NCBI RefSeq assembly: GCF_000485595.1
Contig: NW_014577156.1
Span: forward strand, 1-34,368
Origin: Priapulus caudatus
Taxonomy: Eukaryota; Priapulida; Priapulimorpha; Priapulimorphida; Priapulidae
DNA length: 34,368 nucleotides
Direction of reading: 5' to 3'
The notes under the pieces were generated by a model that made no database searches, was not told the origin of the DNA, and was given only the letters and a program-made list of their open reading frames with translations. Within the stretch, counting starts at the first letter, position 1; each line of letters starts with the position of its first letter. The position numbers and the translations under genes were made by a program. Of this stretch, positions 10,001 to 17,668 are shown in pieces.

Positions 10001-10963
10001 CGCGCCATCGAGCTGCAGCTGCAGCGGCGCGGTGGTGGCAGCAGCGCGGGCGGTAAGCCAGTGCCGTGCGTTAACGCCGGCTGCGCGCTCTACGGTACAA
10101 TCACGACCAACTATCTGTGCAGCAAGTGCTTCGCGCGCCAGAAGGAGCATGCAGCGACGCTGGACCGCGCGCGCCAGAAGGCGAGCACGCTGCCCAAGTT
10201 CCTCGCGGGGAAGTCAAAGTTCTACACGGAGGTCTCATTCCTCGAGCGAGAGCCGTACAGCGGCGGCGGGGTGGCGAGGGGGGGTGGCGCCCCCGCGGCG
10301 GTGGTGGAGAAGGACGGGCAGGGGGGAGACGCAGACGTGCGGCTGCCAACACTGCAGGAGGCTGCTCTCACGACACTCCACTGCGAGCTGAGCGGCGATA
10401 AAAGCAAGCGGCTCGTGGCAGGTGGCGCTGGCGCAAAGGCCAGCTCCCTCCCGCGCTCTGTCGCGCCCCCGCTGCTCTACAGCCTCCCGCCACCAGGTGG
10501 CGTCGTCGACGTCGAACAGATTGTCGTGACCGTGAAAACGGCAGAGCAGGCAACAAAGATGGGATGCGCAATCGCCACCGCAGGGGCGCCACCGGCGAGG
10601 AAATCAGGCTCTCTGATCGCTGCCGCGGGGGCGCTACCGGTGATAAAAGTGGGATCCGTAATCGCTGCAGCGGCGGCGCCACCAGCGATGATGGTGGGAG
10701 CATCGACACCAACGAAAACGGGCTCCGTAATCGTCACTGCGGGGGCGCCGCCGGCGACAAAGGCGATATCGGTGACGGCAACAGCGGGGGCGCCGCCGGC
10801 AATGAAAGCGGAGCTCCGTTACAGACAGCAGAAGCAGGCGTGCAAGACGCGGGGCTGCCACGCCTTCGGCGAGGAGGAGATGGAGTTCCTCTGCTCGGCG
10901 TGCTACCAGGAGAAGGAGCGCTCGCAGTCGCTTACGCCCTACATCATCTCACATCGCATCTGA
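1095..10963 (+). CDS. OTUD7: OTUD7 (Cezanne)-like OTU deubiquitinase, 3' part, join of four exons
   Basis: Join 1095-1271, 1811-1934, 8906-9231, 9741-10963. The exons splice at GT-AG borders with matching phase (1, 2 and 1 bases carried over), giving 615 codons plus a stop after the first two bases complete a codon from an upstream exon. Seen in order: the OTU segment with [16 protein letters not shown] and the catalytic-histidine motif [10 protein letters not shown], the domain end MHFAVDVG and LDLVHRYLDV, a Ser/Gly-rich linker with a basic patch, a block resembling the conserved OTUD7 C-terminal segment ([17 protein letters not shown]), and two A20 zinc fingers. Family members cleave ubiquitin chains, with a preference for Lys11 linkages known for Cezanne, and act in the cytoplasm and nucleus on NF-kB and cell-cycle targets. 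The N terminus with the catalytic cysteine is outside the window. The order and several motifs match vertebrate OTUD7A/B well; activity is inferred only. Confidence 0.92.
1272..1810 (+). other. Intron of the OTUD7-like gene, 539 bp
   Basis: The GT at 1272 and AG at 1809-1810 bound it. It opens with a short TGCGTG-rich simple-sequence run (about 1285-1325) and is otherwise AT-rich. No coding, RNA or transposon signal was found. Confidence 0.75.
1811..1934 (+). CDS. OTUD7: OTUD7-like exon, end of the OTU domain
   Basis: The acceptor CTCAG ends at 1810 and the donor GTGAGA starts at 1935. The first two bases complete the Asp codon begun in the previous exon. The peptide then reads [11 protein letters not shown], matching the LLPLHFAVDPG motif of OTUD7A/B, and continues through a charged stretch with KKQKLDLVH, equivalent to the helix before LLHSYM in vertebrates. 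Two bases (AG) are carried to the next exon. The stretch after FAVDVG differs from the vertebrate KDWEWGKDD region. Confidence 0.9.
1935..2280. other. Intronic sequence with no recognised feature
   Basis: AT-rich sequence with repeated TTCAATTCAAT words around 2025-2065. Nothing coding or mobile was recognised before the 40-bp satellite starts. Confidence 0.5.
2281..2580. repeat. 40-bp tandem satellite, 7.5 copies
   Basis: The unit reads TTTAACCACCCTCAACCTTG followed by TGAGACTTCTCTCATCCTTG and repeats exactly every 40 bases. The first unit, 2281-2320, is diverged. Three near-identical units follow, and then two variants (CTTAACC...CTTATCC and TTTAACC...CTCATCC) alternate from 2441, giving an 80-bp higher-order period. 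A degenerate leading copy may extend to about 2220. Confidence 0.93.
2581..3004. other. Intronic sequence with weak promoter or LTR-like signals
   Basis: The stretch includes a doubled CGCGTTTCTCG word (2660-2690), TATAAATAAA near 2708 and AATAAACG near 2738. This TATA plus polyA-like spacing recalls a small LTR or promoter relic, but no paired LTR, primer site or ORF was found. No firm feature is called. Confidence 0.3.
3005..3460. repeat. Left inverted arm of the fold-back transposon
   Basis: Its reverse complement is found at 4548-5012. The TAGCCAAAA/TTTTGGCTA words and the GGCGCCAAAGTTAAAAAAT block are shared with the right arm in inverted order. Confidence 0.85.
3955..4548 (-). pseudogene. 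Broken Cys-rich protein fragment of the fold-back transposon
   Basis: On the minus strand one frame reads [20 protein letters not shown] (from about 4525) and runs to about 4265. The similarity then appears to continue in a second frame to a stop at 3955, so at least one frameshift breaks the gene. The second part contains [10 protein letters not shown], an acidic [15 protein letters not shown] stretch, and a dense C-terminal cysteine cluster with the pattern CSCAKC...CPC...CGKFCKC, similar to CXC/tesmin-type cysteine-rich domains. An LTGCD motif followed by a CXC-like tail is, to my recollection, common in uncharacterised transposon-encoded proteins of invertebrates; I do not know the superfamily. 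The 5' part is lost at the inverted-arm boundary. Confidence 0.65.
4548..5012. repeat. Right inverted arm of the fold-back transposon
   Basis: It pairs with 3005-3460. It ends close to AGTATACTAG, and the inner border CTTAATAAGG abuts the truncated transposon ORF. The 37-bp hairpin array starts only about 25 bases beyond the outer end. Confidence 0.85.
5037..5250. repeat. 37-bp tandem array of short perfect hairpins
   Basis: TTAGCCACC recurs at 5037 (variant), 5073, 5110, 5147, 5184, 5221 and 5239, at steps of 36-37 bases for the first six. Most units contain CCACAAACAGTTTGTGG, an 8-bp perfect inverted repeat around one central base, followed by a variable GNCCCNAAA spacer. One unit (5110) is mutated to CATAAAAAG on one arm. 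A lone reverse-oriented relative (TTTGGTTGTGGTGGCTTA) occurs near 8433-8450. Confidence 0.9.
5325..5466. repeat. GC-rich repeat ending in a 20-bp stem hairpin
   Basis: A CG-rich stretch with GCGCAGTTCCGCG and GCGCACGCGACCG leads into a stem: 5414-5433 pairs with 5447-5466 with one mismatch and a 13-base loop. The same upstream words and the same inner stem CGTGCGCC/GGCGCACG with a 13-base loop recur near 16531-16592 and 30813-30873, so this looks like a member of a short repeat family. Confidence 0.6.
5653..5976 (+). pseudogene. Degenerate LINE reverse-transcriptase fragment
   Basis: One frame from 5653 reads [20 protein letters not shown], then [20 protein letters not shown], then [20 protein letters not shown] before stops. 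These match the order of C-terminal reverse-transcriptase landmarks of non-LTR elements: the NxxKT block, the YLG(S)xI block followed by a helical segment, and the L-K-SYxxS...R stretch before the LxYGAE motif, which is missing here. At least two in-frame stops (TAA after IMVI, TGA after AMIRV) show it is dead. The fragment is too short to assign a clade. Confidence 0.75.
5977..6899. other. Intronic sequence with no recognised feature
   Basis: It contains a TATATA-rich stretch (6608-6655) and short inverted words such as GATGCAAAATGCATC (6179-6193). No coding, RNA or mobile-element signature was recognised. Confidence 0.5.
6900..7287. repeat. GT-microsatellite segment, copy 1
   Basis: The segment begins with CACACACCAAAG(C)CATTGCGG and a GCGGTGTATAAACA block. 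It then carries an uninterrupted GT run at about 7007-7070 and a GTGTGC run to about 7122, and ends CGGGAGGTGTAACC. It is duplicated about 670 bases downstream. All long His/Thr or Cys/Val reading frames here are simple-repeat artefacts. Confidence 0.9.
7573..7962. repeat. GT-microsatellite segment, copy 2
   Basis: It has the same borders and the same non-repeat blocks as 6900-7287, including GCACTGCCGCGCACAGCTG-like and GTGTGCGTGGGTGCGCGTG words, but its GT tract is shorter and more interrupted (TATGTATGTATG). A GCACGCACGCAC run at 7515-7550 precedes it. Confidence 0.88.
7963..8905. other. Intronic sequence with no recognised feature
   Basis: AT-rich; no coding exon, RNA gene or transposon end was recognised. 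The only oddity is the single inverted relative of the 37-bp array at about 8433-8450. Confidence 0.5.
8906..9231 (+). CDS. OTUD7: OTUD7-like exon, linker with basic patch
   Basis: The acceptor CCGCAG ends at 8905 and the donor GTGAGT starts at 9232. The first G completes an Arg codon, giving [12 protein letters not shown], comparable to HSYMNVTWIRIP in OTUD7A. It continues as a Pro/Gly/Ser-rich acidic linker ([18 protein letters not shown]) and a basic segment [19 protein letters not shown] that resembles the SFSKTLGIKLKKN region of OTUD7A. One base is carried over. The exon is strongly GC-rich compared with the flanking introns. Confidence 0.9.
9232..9740 (+). other. Intron of the OTUD7-like gene, 509 bp
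   Basis: Bounded by GTGAGT and CGTCTCGCAG. It contains a poly-G run near 9283-9295 and a repeated GGGACAAGCGA(A/G)ACTT word (about 9432 and 9470). No gene was recognised. Confidence 0.75.
9741..10963 (+). CDS. OTUD7: OTUD7-like last exon with two A20 zinc fingers
   Basis: The exon starts after CTCGCAG and ends at TGA 10961-10963. Numbering from the Met at 9746, residues 42-75 include [20 protein letters not shown], which aligns with the conserved [20 protein letters not shown] block of OTUD7A. The first A20 finger has Cys108, Cys113, Cys125 and Cys128 (C-x4-C-x11-C-x2-C). The second has Cys366, Cys371, Cys383 and Cys386 with the same spacing and lies 20 residues from the end. A20 fingers bind ubiquitin in related proteins. 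Vertebrate OTUD7A/B carry one such finger at the C terminus, so the internal finger is an addition or an ancestral feature. Residues 279-362 are a 15-residue tandem repeat. ATG 9746 is internal, not the start of the gene. Confidence 0.92.
10574..10834 (+). repeat. 45-bp coding minisatellite (15-residue repeats)
   Basis: The GGGGCGCC(A/G)CCGG core recurs at 45-base steps (cores near 10583, 10628, 10673, 10742, 10787), with one 24-base expansion in the third unit, all multiples of three. It encodes five units of the type AGAPPA-x-K-x-GS-(V/L)IAA between the two A20 fingers. Confidence 0.88.
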
Positions 10964-11270
10964 GGCAGGAGAGACGCAGTCGTCACAGGATTACCGCCGC
11001 GGCGCAGCCGACATGCTACACGCCGTCTTCCGACGATCTACTTTCCCTCAGCTGCCTCTGTGAAGAGAGAGAAGCATATACCCACGACTCATCGCAGTGT
11101 TGTGAGCCTCTCTGAGGTTGAATGGACGGACGCGGGAGATTAGCGGGTGGTCGTCGTCTGACGGCTTGACGTCGGGAGTTTGGAGTTTATTCGATTGTAT
11201 TTGCGGTTGCAGTGTTTCGTTTAACTTATCGAAATAATAATAATAATAAATGGCTTGACCAAAATGCCTG
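10964..11270 (+). other. 3' untranslated region of the OTUD7-like gene
   Basis: The stretch runs from the stop codon at 10963 to shortly after an AATAAA at 11245-11250. No other feature was found in it. The exact cleavage site is not visible. Confidence 0.6.
11245..11250 (+). terminator. Polyadenylation signal AATAAA
   Basis: A canonical AATAAA at the end of an (AAT)n run, 282 bases after the stop codon. It is the first good signal after the OTUD7-like gene. Confidence 0.65.
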
Positions 11271-11577
11271 TATTCTGCGCTGCTGCTGCTGCTGATGATG
11301 ATGATGCTGCCGTAGTTTGCAAGGTTGTTAGATCTGATCTCAGGTACATGGCCCTTAATATATTACTGGTTGTTATGCCGCAGTGTCTGCTCGTTGACTG
11401 TCAACGGTGCTTCTGTTAGCATAATTTCCTAAGCAACTAAGGTGACAGATGCCGGATTATGCATACATCTGTAGCAAGGTAATAACTGTGTGAGATATAT
11501 GCAGAATTTTGGTGTTTAATCACATGAGCTATCATGAAACTTCTCATTAACCTGAGACTAATGGAGTCAGATTCAAG
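11271..11577. other. 3' flank with a short CTG/ATG run
   Basis: Contains CTGCTGCTGCTGCTG followed by ATGATGATGATG (about 11280-11308). Nothing else was recognised. Confidence 0.6.
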
Positions 11578-11770
11578 AACCTGTAGCTTCCACCCCTTCG
11601 GCGGTGGCAAAACTAAAACCCCCTCTTCCCACCCCTTTGGTCACCTGTAGCTCCCACCCCTCTGGTGACCTGTAGCTCCCACCCCTCTGGTGACCTGTAG
11701 CCACCACCCCTCTGGTAGCGAAACTAAAACCACCCACCTCACACCCCTCTGGTGGTGTCACCAAAACCAC
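11578..11770. repeat. 25-bp minisatellite
   Basis: The core CACCCCTCTGGTGACCTGTA is repeated in tandem at about 11630-11710. The outer parts (CACCCCTTCGGCGGTGGCAA and ACCCCTCTGGTGGTG) are related units with AACTAAAACC spacers. No open coding potential was credited. Confidence 0.8.
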
Positions 11771-11924
11771 CTGCTCTATGGCTGTTGTGAATAAACTGTC
11801 CTCAACACAAACTTCACCATTGTACGACAAGGGACGGTTGTGTGCAAAGATTTTGTTTTTCTGAACATGAAAAAGTTTGTTTCTACTGTATATTTATGTG
11901 TGTGTGTGTGTGTGTGTGTGTGTA
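11771..11924. other. Flank with GT run leading into the repeat array
   Basis: An AT-rich stretch ending in a (TG)n run at about 11897-11924, directly joined to retroelement sequence. The simple repeat marks the left edge of the retroelement array. Confidence 0.6.
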
Positions 11925-12547
11925 GCATATGCTTCCCTTCGCCCGGCGCAGCCACAGAAACGACCAGACATAGGATTGCGGGGCGACGCTGCTGCATGAG
12001 GCGCAGGTGCAGGCAGGTGACGCTGCGTAGGCGAAGGTGCGCAGGCCGCCTGGCTGTGAGCGGCGGCTTGCGGCGGTGTTCACGGGCGCAAATGTTGGCG
12101 CAAGTGCGCAGGCAGGCGCGCCAACAAACAGGCGTAGGTAGCTGCCGTTCCTCGTCTTGACGTTGTTGCGTGGTCCATGACAATGTTAAGTGTGGGCGTA
12201 AACACGTGCACCGTGTCATACGGGCCAGGTATGTGACAATGACTGGCCGGTAATTGCCATAGCGGCGTGAGACAATTTTGTAGAGCCGCGGTCAGCTGTA
12301 TAAGCCGGCGGAATAAACATGAGTTAAAGTAGGTCCGCTTTAAACGGCGTCTGAAGAAACTACATGCGTTTAGATGGAAAGCCGCGTCTTAAAATTATAA
12401 GTAGCGCTTTACGAACAAGGTAACCATTTACTCCAGTTAGCAAGACTAGTGCTACGGTCGACACGCTGCACGTCGTCTTGAGGCCGTAAAACTATCGACT
12501 TATTGCTCGGTATTAAATTCAAATAATGGCCCACTTATAGGATTGGA

Positions 12548-12576
12548 GTGTGCATCGGTGAAATGGCGATGCACAC
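12548..12576. repeat. Conserved short hairpin of the retroelement, copy 0
   Basis: GTGTGCATCG and CGATGCACAC form a perfect 10-bp stem around a 9-base loop. The same hairpin is at 27225-27252 and 34245-34272 with an 8-base loop, and in a slightly damaged form near 20069. Confidence 0.7.
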
Positions 12577-12620
12577 CGCTTAACGGCGAATGTACGCGAG
12601 TATTGTTGGCGTCATTACAT

Positions 12621-13795
12621 GAACCCGCAAGAGTAGATAATAAACACAGTAACACATCCCAGATCCCACCCGCTATTTTCTTAAAGACCGATTTAAGTTT
12701 CGTCAGATCAGAAGAAAGAGTATGAGCCACCAGAAATAGAATGCATAGCAACTGTGTATACTTCTCACTTATTTGACACTAATCACTCACGCTTCGGGTG
12801 ACGTGGTGCGAGAGTGAGTGGAGTGCGTATAGTGACATAATAAGATTAGTAGCTGAAGAGACAGAAAGTAGAGATTAGCTGATAAAGAAAACTACGTAGA
12901 TCTTGGCGAAACACGGTGAGCGTGAAGTTCTGCCAGCGGCACAATTACACGGCATAAGAAATGGACGAACTGAGTGGTGGTGCGACAAAGACACGCGAAG
13001 TGGAACTTAAGAGGCGCTTATGACGAAGGGAAATATTATTAACTATCGGGGCGCCAAAATATGTAGGGCAAGAATGCGTGAGACCGGTTTCCAGGAAATA
13101 TAATGACGTATTTATTGGGCTCCCGAGAGGTGAGTGTTCTTTAATAATGAGATCTTGATATAACTGCAGCGCCGTGGACCGTTATAATGGTGTCATACAT
13201 GATAATCGTGGAGAGAACTATACATGGAGAATTATATTGCTTCATATTCGGTATTAGTTACGTATATGTAGTAGTACGTGTAAGCGTATTAGTGAGACTC
13301 AGGTGTTAGCTGTGTGTGTTGCCGATCACAATAACTGAAGAAGCGAGTAACTCGCGGGTATGTCATGAGCACGTAGAGTCTAAACTGTGAAATTTAGATT
13401 GTCTCTCGAGACCCTATCGGGACCACGAAGTAGATATTGAGAGGACAACAACAGTGTTACGCAGCGATTTGCTATGAGAAAGACTCATTGAGGGCGCCTA
13501 ACCGATCAGAGATGCACTTCTAAAGATCATGGTCTAAGACCAAGGGTACAGGAGCGAACAAAAAGCGGATGAAACATTAGTTTGCGAATGTATCAGTAAT
13601 TCTGTGCAAGATTACGATTTACAGCAATACGCTGTCAAATATATGTAAACGAATATCAGTACGCACAAGGTAGTGATTAGTGGTCATGAATAAGCTGAGG
13701 ATACGTATACACTTGCTTCTTTATTGGTGGCCAATTTGATGAGAAAATCGGTTATAAAAAAATGACGGAATCGAGAGGATAGATGGGTAGTGAAC
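12621..13795. repeat. Long palindrome of the retroelement, degraded copy
   Basis: The left arm (from about 12621) and right arm (about 13407-13795) correspond to the arms at 20134-20485 and 20675-21014, for example CTATCGGGGCGCC near 13046 against ACCCTATCGGGACCACGAA near 13410. Here both arms and the spacer are heavily altered by indels, so borders are approximate. Confidence 0.5.
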
Positions 13796-13982
13796 TTCAC
13801 TTGTTATTAAATTATTCTTTATCTGCGTTGAAGTGAATCGTCGAGATAGTGATGAGCGATATTTACTCTTTGAGCGCAGTCGAGATATTGCGTGCAGTGG
13901 CCATAATTCGTGCTGCGTATACACTGAAGAGAGGGATATCAGTGCTTGCATTCTCTAGCACACTGGCTGTATCGTGTCATTC

Positions 13983-14170
13983 GTGGGGGCAATCGACAAA
14001 ACGACCCTGTGCGACCAAGCTCCCTGACGCATTGGTCGACTGGCTGTCGTGGGGAACCGGCACGAAGGAGGCCGCTGTGTGACCGGGCATCGCTGCTGCC
14101 TTGTCGACGGGCTGTTCGGGAGGCGACGAAAGGAGCCCTGTGTCAACCAGCGTCCCTGACGATTGGTCGT
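13983..14170. repeat. ~66-bp tandem triplication in the retroelement interior
   Basis: Units start near 13983, 14048 and 14116, each with CGTGGGG(G)...CGA(A/C)(A)AA...CCCTG and CCCTG...TTGGTCGAC words. The same triplet occurs at 21143-21340 and 28285-28490. Confidence 0.65.
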
Positions 14171-14632
14171 GAAACGTGACGTTTCGACCCGTAAGCACAG
14201 TTGTCTATGCGGCATCCCACCGAGAATGGCATGCGTGTCTAAGATTACTCACATGTACATCGCGAGTACATGTTTGGCCTTGCGCCTTAACTACACAGTG
14301 GCTGTGGAGGAAAGTTGTGTCGACCACGGTATAGTAAGGCTGCCAACGTGGGGTTAAAAAAAGGGGTCTCCTATGTCAAAGGACTGCACCGCATCGCGCG
14401 CCTACCATAAGGGCGCTTATTTCGCGCATGTGCCACTTAGTGTCAGGCTGCATCGCAAAGATTGCTCGGTGCAAGCGTACAGTAGCGTGAGTTACTGGTT
14501 CTTAGCGTATGAAAATCGTTATACGGAAGCAATTCACGGGTAGTTAGTGAGACACTATACGAAGAGACTGAAATGCAGTCTGTGCCTCGTCTGACCACAC
14601 GAAGGGGTTGTCCTTGTGAGTGTGGTCGTGGC

Positions 14633-14657
14633 NNNNNNNNNNNNNNNNNNNNNNNNN
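14633..14657. other. Assembly gap of 25 N
   Basis: Twenty-five N bases lie at the junction between the retroelement interior and the flanking unit. The equivalent junction near 28950-28975 is read through and holds ordinary sequence entering a GTGTGCGTGTAC-type run. Confidence 0.98.
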
Positions 14658-15278
14658 TGTGTCGTGTGCGTGTATCACGCGCGTGTGCGTGTACATGCGC
14701 GTGTGCGTGTGCGTGTGGTATCGGTCAGTTAATACCTATATGCAGTGTTTACTGAGGGTTATTCTTTGTACTGGTTCATGTATAAAGTTTGAGTGGACAA
14801 TACAACAAATACCAAAGGGGCTAGTTCTTGTTTGATGCGTGTCATTTCATTCATATATTAAAGTTGTATCCAGTAGGTGCGGCACGAAACAACGAGATAC
14901 TGAGATTGTGGTGATATAGGTTTCAGTTCATGTATTTGTATATCTTTCTTTGTATGGTCCCGTCTTGTTGTGCTAAGCAAACTTAGTTGAAAGGCAGCAT
15001 TTATTGATAAATTATGTTTTTATTATGAAAAGCTTTCTTGGCTTTCGATTTAAATATATTACAACTGAGTGTAGTTGTTGTCTCTCTTAACCTGTAATTT
15101 TATTCGCATTAAAAAACGGTGTCCTTGCATTCTGTTCTTTTTATATTCGAACGTATAGTAGCCACGCAAATTTCCTACAAAATACATGTTGAAATTATTT
15201 ATTCTGTTCAAAAATGAAAGCTATCACTGATTTAGAGAACTGTAGTTCCAATCTCCATGTACTGTCACACCCACAGTC

Positions 15279-15712
15279 AACAGGCACTTGGACCGTTTCA
15301 ATAATAAATGATGGTTAATAATACAACTTTTACTAGCCCTACCAGTACCAGTACCAGTAATAGTCGATAGAATGTTGATTTGACCTAATACTTCACTCAC
15401 CACCGTCCAAAACACCGCTGCAACACATAGCGCGCACGCCCTTTGTGCATGCACAAATACACAGTGATATAGTACTTATCACTCTATATCTATATAAACT
15501 CTGTATTACTGTTGTATTTGTGCATGCACAAGGGCGTGCGCGCTATGTGTTTTGCAGCGGTGTATTGGACGTGTTGAAGTGAATTTATTAAGGTCAAATC
15601 AAACATTAAGACTATTACTGGTACTGGTAGGGCTAGTAGTATTACTGACAAGTTGTATTTTAATATTTACTTAACCATCATTTATATTATTGAAACGGTC
15701 CAAGTGCCTGTG
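15279..15712. repeat. 430-bp palindrome, copy 1
   Basis: The left arm 15279-15465 and right arm 15508-15712 are reverse complements with small indels. They run from CAGGCACTTGGACCGTTTC at the outer edge through ACCAGTACCAGTAATAGTC and CGCGCACGCCC to CACAAATACACAGT at the core, with a 42-base AT-rich spacer. This looks like a MITE or other fold-back element. No ORF inside. Confidence 0.9.
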
Positions 15713-16007
15713 CCACAGTCATGTTCTCTCGCCTGATATGCTTGGTACGTAAATGAACCGCTGAGTTAGTAAAGGCATAACGCAATGAACACCCTCAGTT
15801 TTATGGGCGAAGGGCATGCCGTGCCGGATAATATTCTATATTGTCACCGCTGTCCCTGGCTCCTAAACCTCCTACAAAACTACACCGTGACTGCTTCAGC
15901 CCGTCTGTGAGACGGAATAGTCTAAAGCAGGCACGTAATCAGCAAAAAATAACTACTTTCCAGTATGTGCTTAGGGAACAGAGCGAACGTAGACCTCATT
16001 GCAAACA

Positions 16008-16116
16008 CCAGGGGCCTTTTGTCAGAAACTTCGTAAAGTTACGATTAATTTTAAGTCTAAAGTTAAAGAGTTAAAGTTAATGTTAAGACTAATTTTTTTC
16101 TGAGAACGGCCCCTGG
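16008..16116. mobile_element. Short MITE-like element with CCAGGGGCC ends
   Basis: CCAGGGGCC(T)TTTGTCAGAAA at the left pairs with TTTCTGAGAACGGCCCCTGG at the right, around a core of repeated GTTAA(A/T)GTTAA words. It is repeated at 30311-30418. Confidence 0.65.
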
Positions 16117-16446
16117 CGCGGGCAGAGGGGATATCTTTGTCACGTCAATATGACATCGTCGCGCCATCTATCGGTAGAAAATAATTCATATGCGCACATT
16201 GTTATGTTGTGTTAACGTAAAATGCATTATTAAAATGTATAAATACTTTAAAACGTATTTAACGTAGAGTGGAATTAAAAAAATTATATAGATCATATCC
16301 ATCCTGTACACTTACGTACTAAACAGAAATACCCATCCACACTTCGTATGTTACGTATTACAATAATATAGCAGCCTATAGAAATCGTAGCCAATAACCC
16401 AGATGAGACGGGATATCAGAGAAGCGTTTCGAAAGGAGTGTGATCC

Positions 16447-16592
16447 GAAGCGCTGAGCGCAGATCTTGTGCGCAGTTCTGTTGCGGCAAGGCGCACGCGA
16501 CCGTGCGACGCTCACGGCAGTATGCAGCGTCTGGCAGCTTATGGATCCGTGCGCCGAATGCATTAGGCTGGCGCACGATCCATAGCTGCCAG
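16447..16592. repeat. GC-rich repeat ending in a stem-loop, copy 2
   Basis: GCGCTGAGCGC, GCGCAGTTCTG and GCGCACGCGACCG words precede a stem at 16531-16555/16570-16592 (CTGGCAGC...GTGCGCC against GGCGCAC...GCTGCCAG). It is homologous to 30733-30873 and resembles 5325-5466. Confidence 0.6.
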
Positions 16593-17664
16593 CGAACAGT
16601 CGCGAAATTTTACCGGGATACAATGAAAGAGCTCAGCTGCATTGAGCTGCTGCTGTCTTTGCAAGTCAATGAAAATATCAATAAAAGTGTCAACACCTAC
16701 TTCTACCTGTGTTGTATAAGTTTTAGTATGAATTGTATTTTATTTACGTCAGCGGCTTCTGTAAGCGCAGCGGCAGCTGCAGCGGATACATAAGCTGGTT
16801 TTATAAATAATACATGCGGAAATAATACGCCTCTATTTCATGCAAATAGAAATATGTTGACCATAGTCATAGCTCTTGATATTTATCTGTGAATTGTGCG
16901 TGTTAGATGACATACTTCTGGCCAGCTAAAACCATAATTTTGTTGAGGAAACGGATTTTGTGACTTCTAAAAAATTGTTCCTAATGAACATTTTAAACAC
17001 ACTGACGCACGCACTGAGCGACGCACACACACTATACAAACACATACATGCACCCATACAAATGTCTGAGCCGGCCTGCGTGCGTAGCGTACGTGCGTCG
17101 GTGTTGTGACTGGTGCATTCATACATGTATACGCACGTGTGTGCGTATTGTGTGCTTCGTAGTACTACAGCTAGCTATGTGCTTGCGTACTTGGCTGCCT
17201 GTATAAGTAGGTACGAGCGTGCGTACGTGCGTCCGTCTTGCGTGCTTGCGTGCGGGCATATATCATTACAATGGTGTCGCAGCATGAGCGTATTACAGCG
17301 AACTGTGCGATTACAAACATATCCACACAAAGCACCTAACGTATGCACGCACGTGGGCGCCTGGACGCACGCGCATATGTCACGCTCGCAGTGCACGTGC
17401 ACGCGGACGCTTGCATGTAGGCGTCAACGCACGCCCTGCACGCACCTGCACATGCACAGACATGGAAGATGCGCGCATAGTGATACGCGTGTATGTAGAC
17501 GCTACACGTACACATAAAGACGTATATTTATCCCGTGTACGCACACACCAGGAAGGCACCGAATCGCGACAGGCACCGCATGTCGTTTTTCTCAGCGTGA
17601 CCGTCAAGGTACCTGCGAGCAGGCGATGTTGCAAGTTTTTCTGCGAAGTCGCAAATCACAGAAA

Positions 17665-17668
17665 CAGC
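17665..17668. repeat. Target-site duplication CAGC, left side
   Basis: CAGC directly before the LTR start (TGTAACGCAG) matches CAGC at 23644-23647 directly after the other LTR. Confidence 0.7.

Larger units (their letters stand above)
11925..14632 (-). mobile_element. LTR retroelement, truncated internal copy (copy 0)
   Basis: From GCATATGCTTCCC at about 11929 the sequence follows the internal region of the element at 17669-23643 (same orientation) up to a 25-N gap. The left end (3' LTR and 3' part of the interior) and the right end (5' leader and 5' LTR) are missing. The stretch 12700-13900 matches the other copies only with very many small indels, more than the rest of the array. No intact ORF was found. 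Confidence 0.75.
14658..17668. repeat. 3-kb non-coding flanking unit, copy 1
   Basis: Nearly collinear with 28956-31941 over its full length, with differences dominated by single-base indels. It starts in a GTGTGCGTGTACATG-type run, carries a 430-bp palindrome, a small CCAGGGGCC-ended element and a stem-loop repeat, and ends GCGAAGTCGCAAATCACAGA just before the LTR. About 17,000-17,560 is rich in CGTGCGT/ACGCAC words. No gene was recognised in it. Confidence 0.85.

Noticed and set aside
9653-11115. Several long open frames on both strands overlapping the last OTUD7-like exon
   Set aside because: They are shadows of a GC-rich exon. Only the + frame at 9741-10963 continues the spliced protein and has the zinc-finger cysteines.
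16433-16592. tRNA or tRNA-derived SINE in the GC-rich stem-loop repeat
   Set aside because: No A-box/B-box pair and no cloverleaf could be drawn. Only the single long stem is supported.
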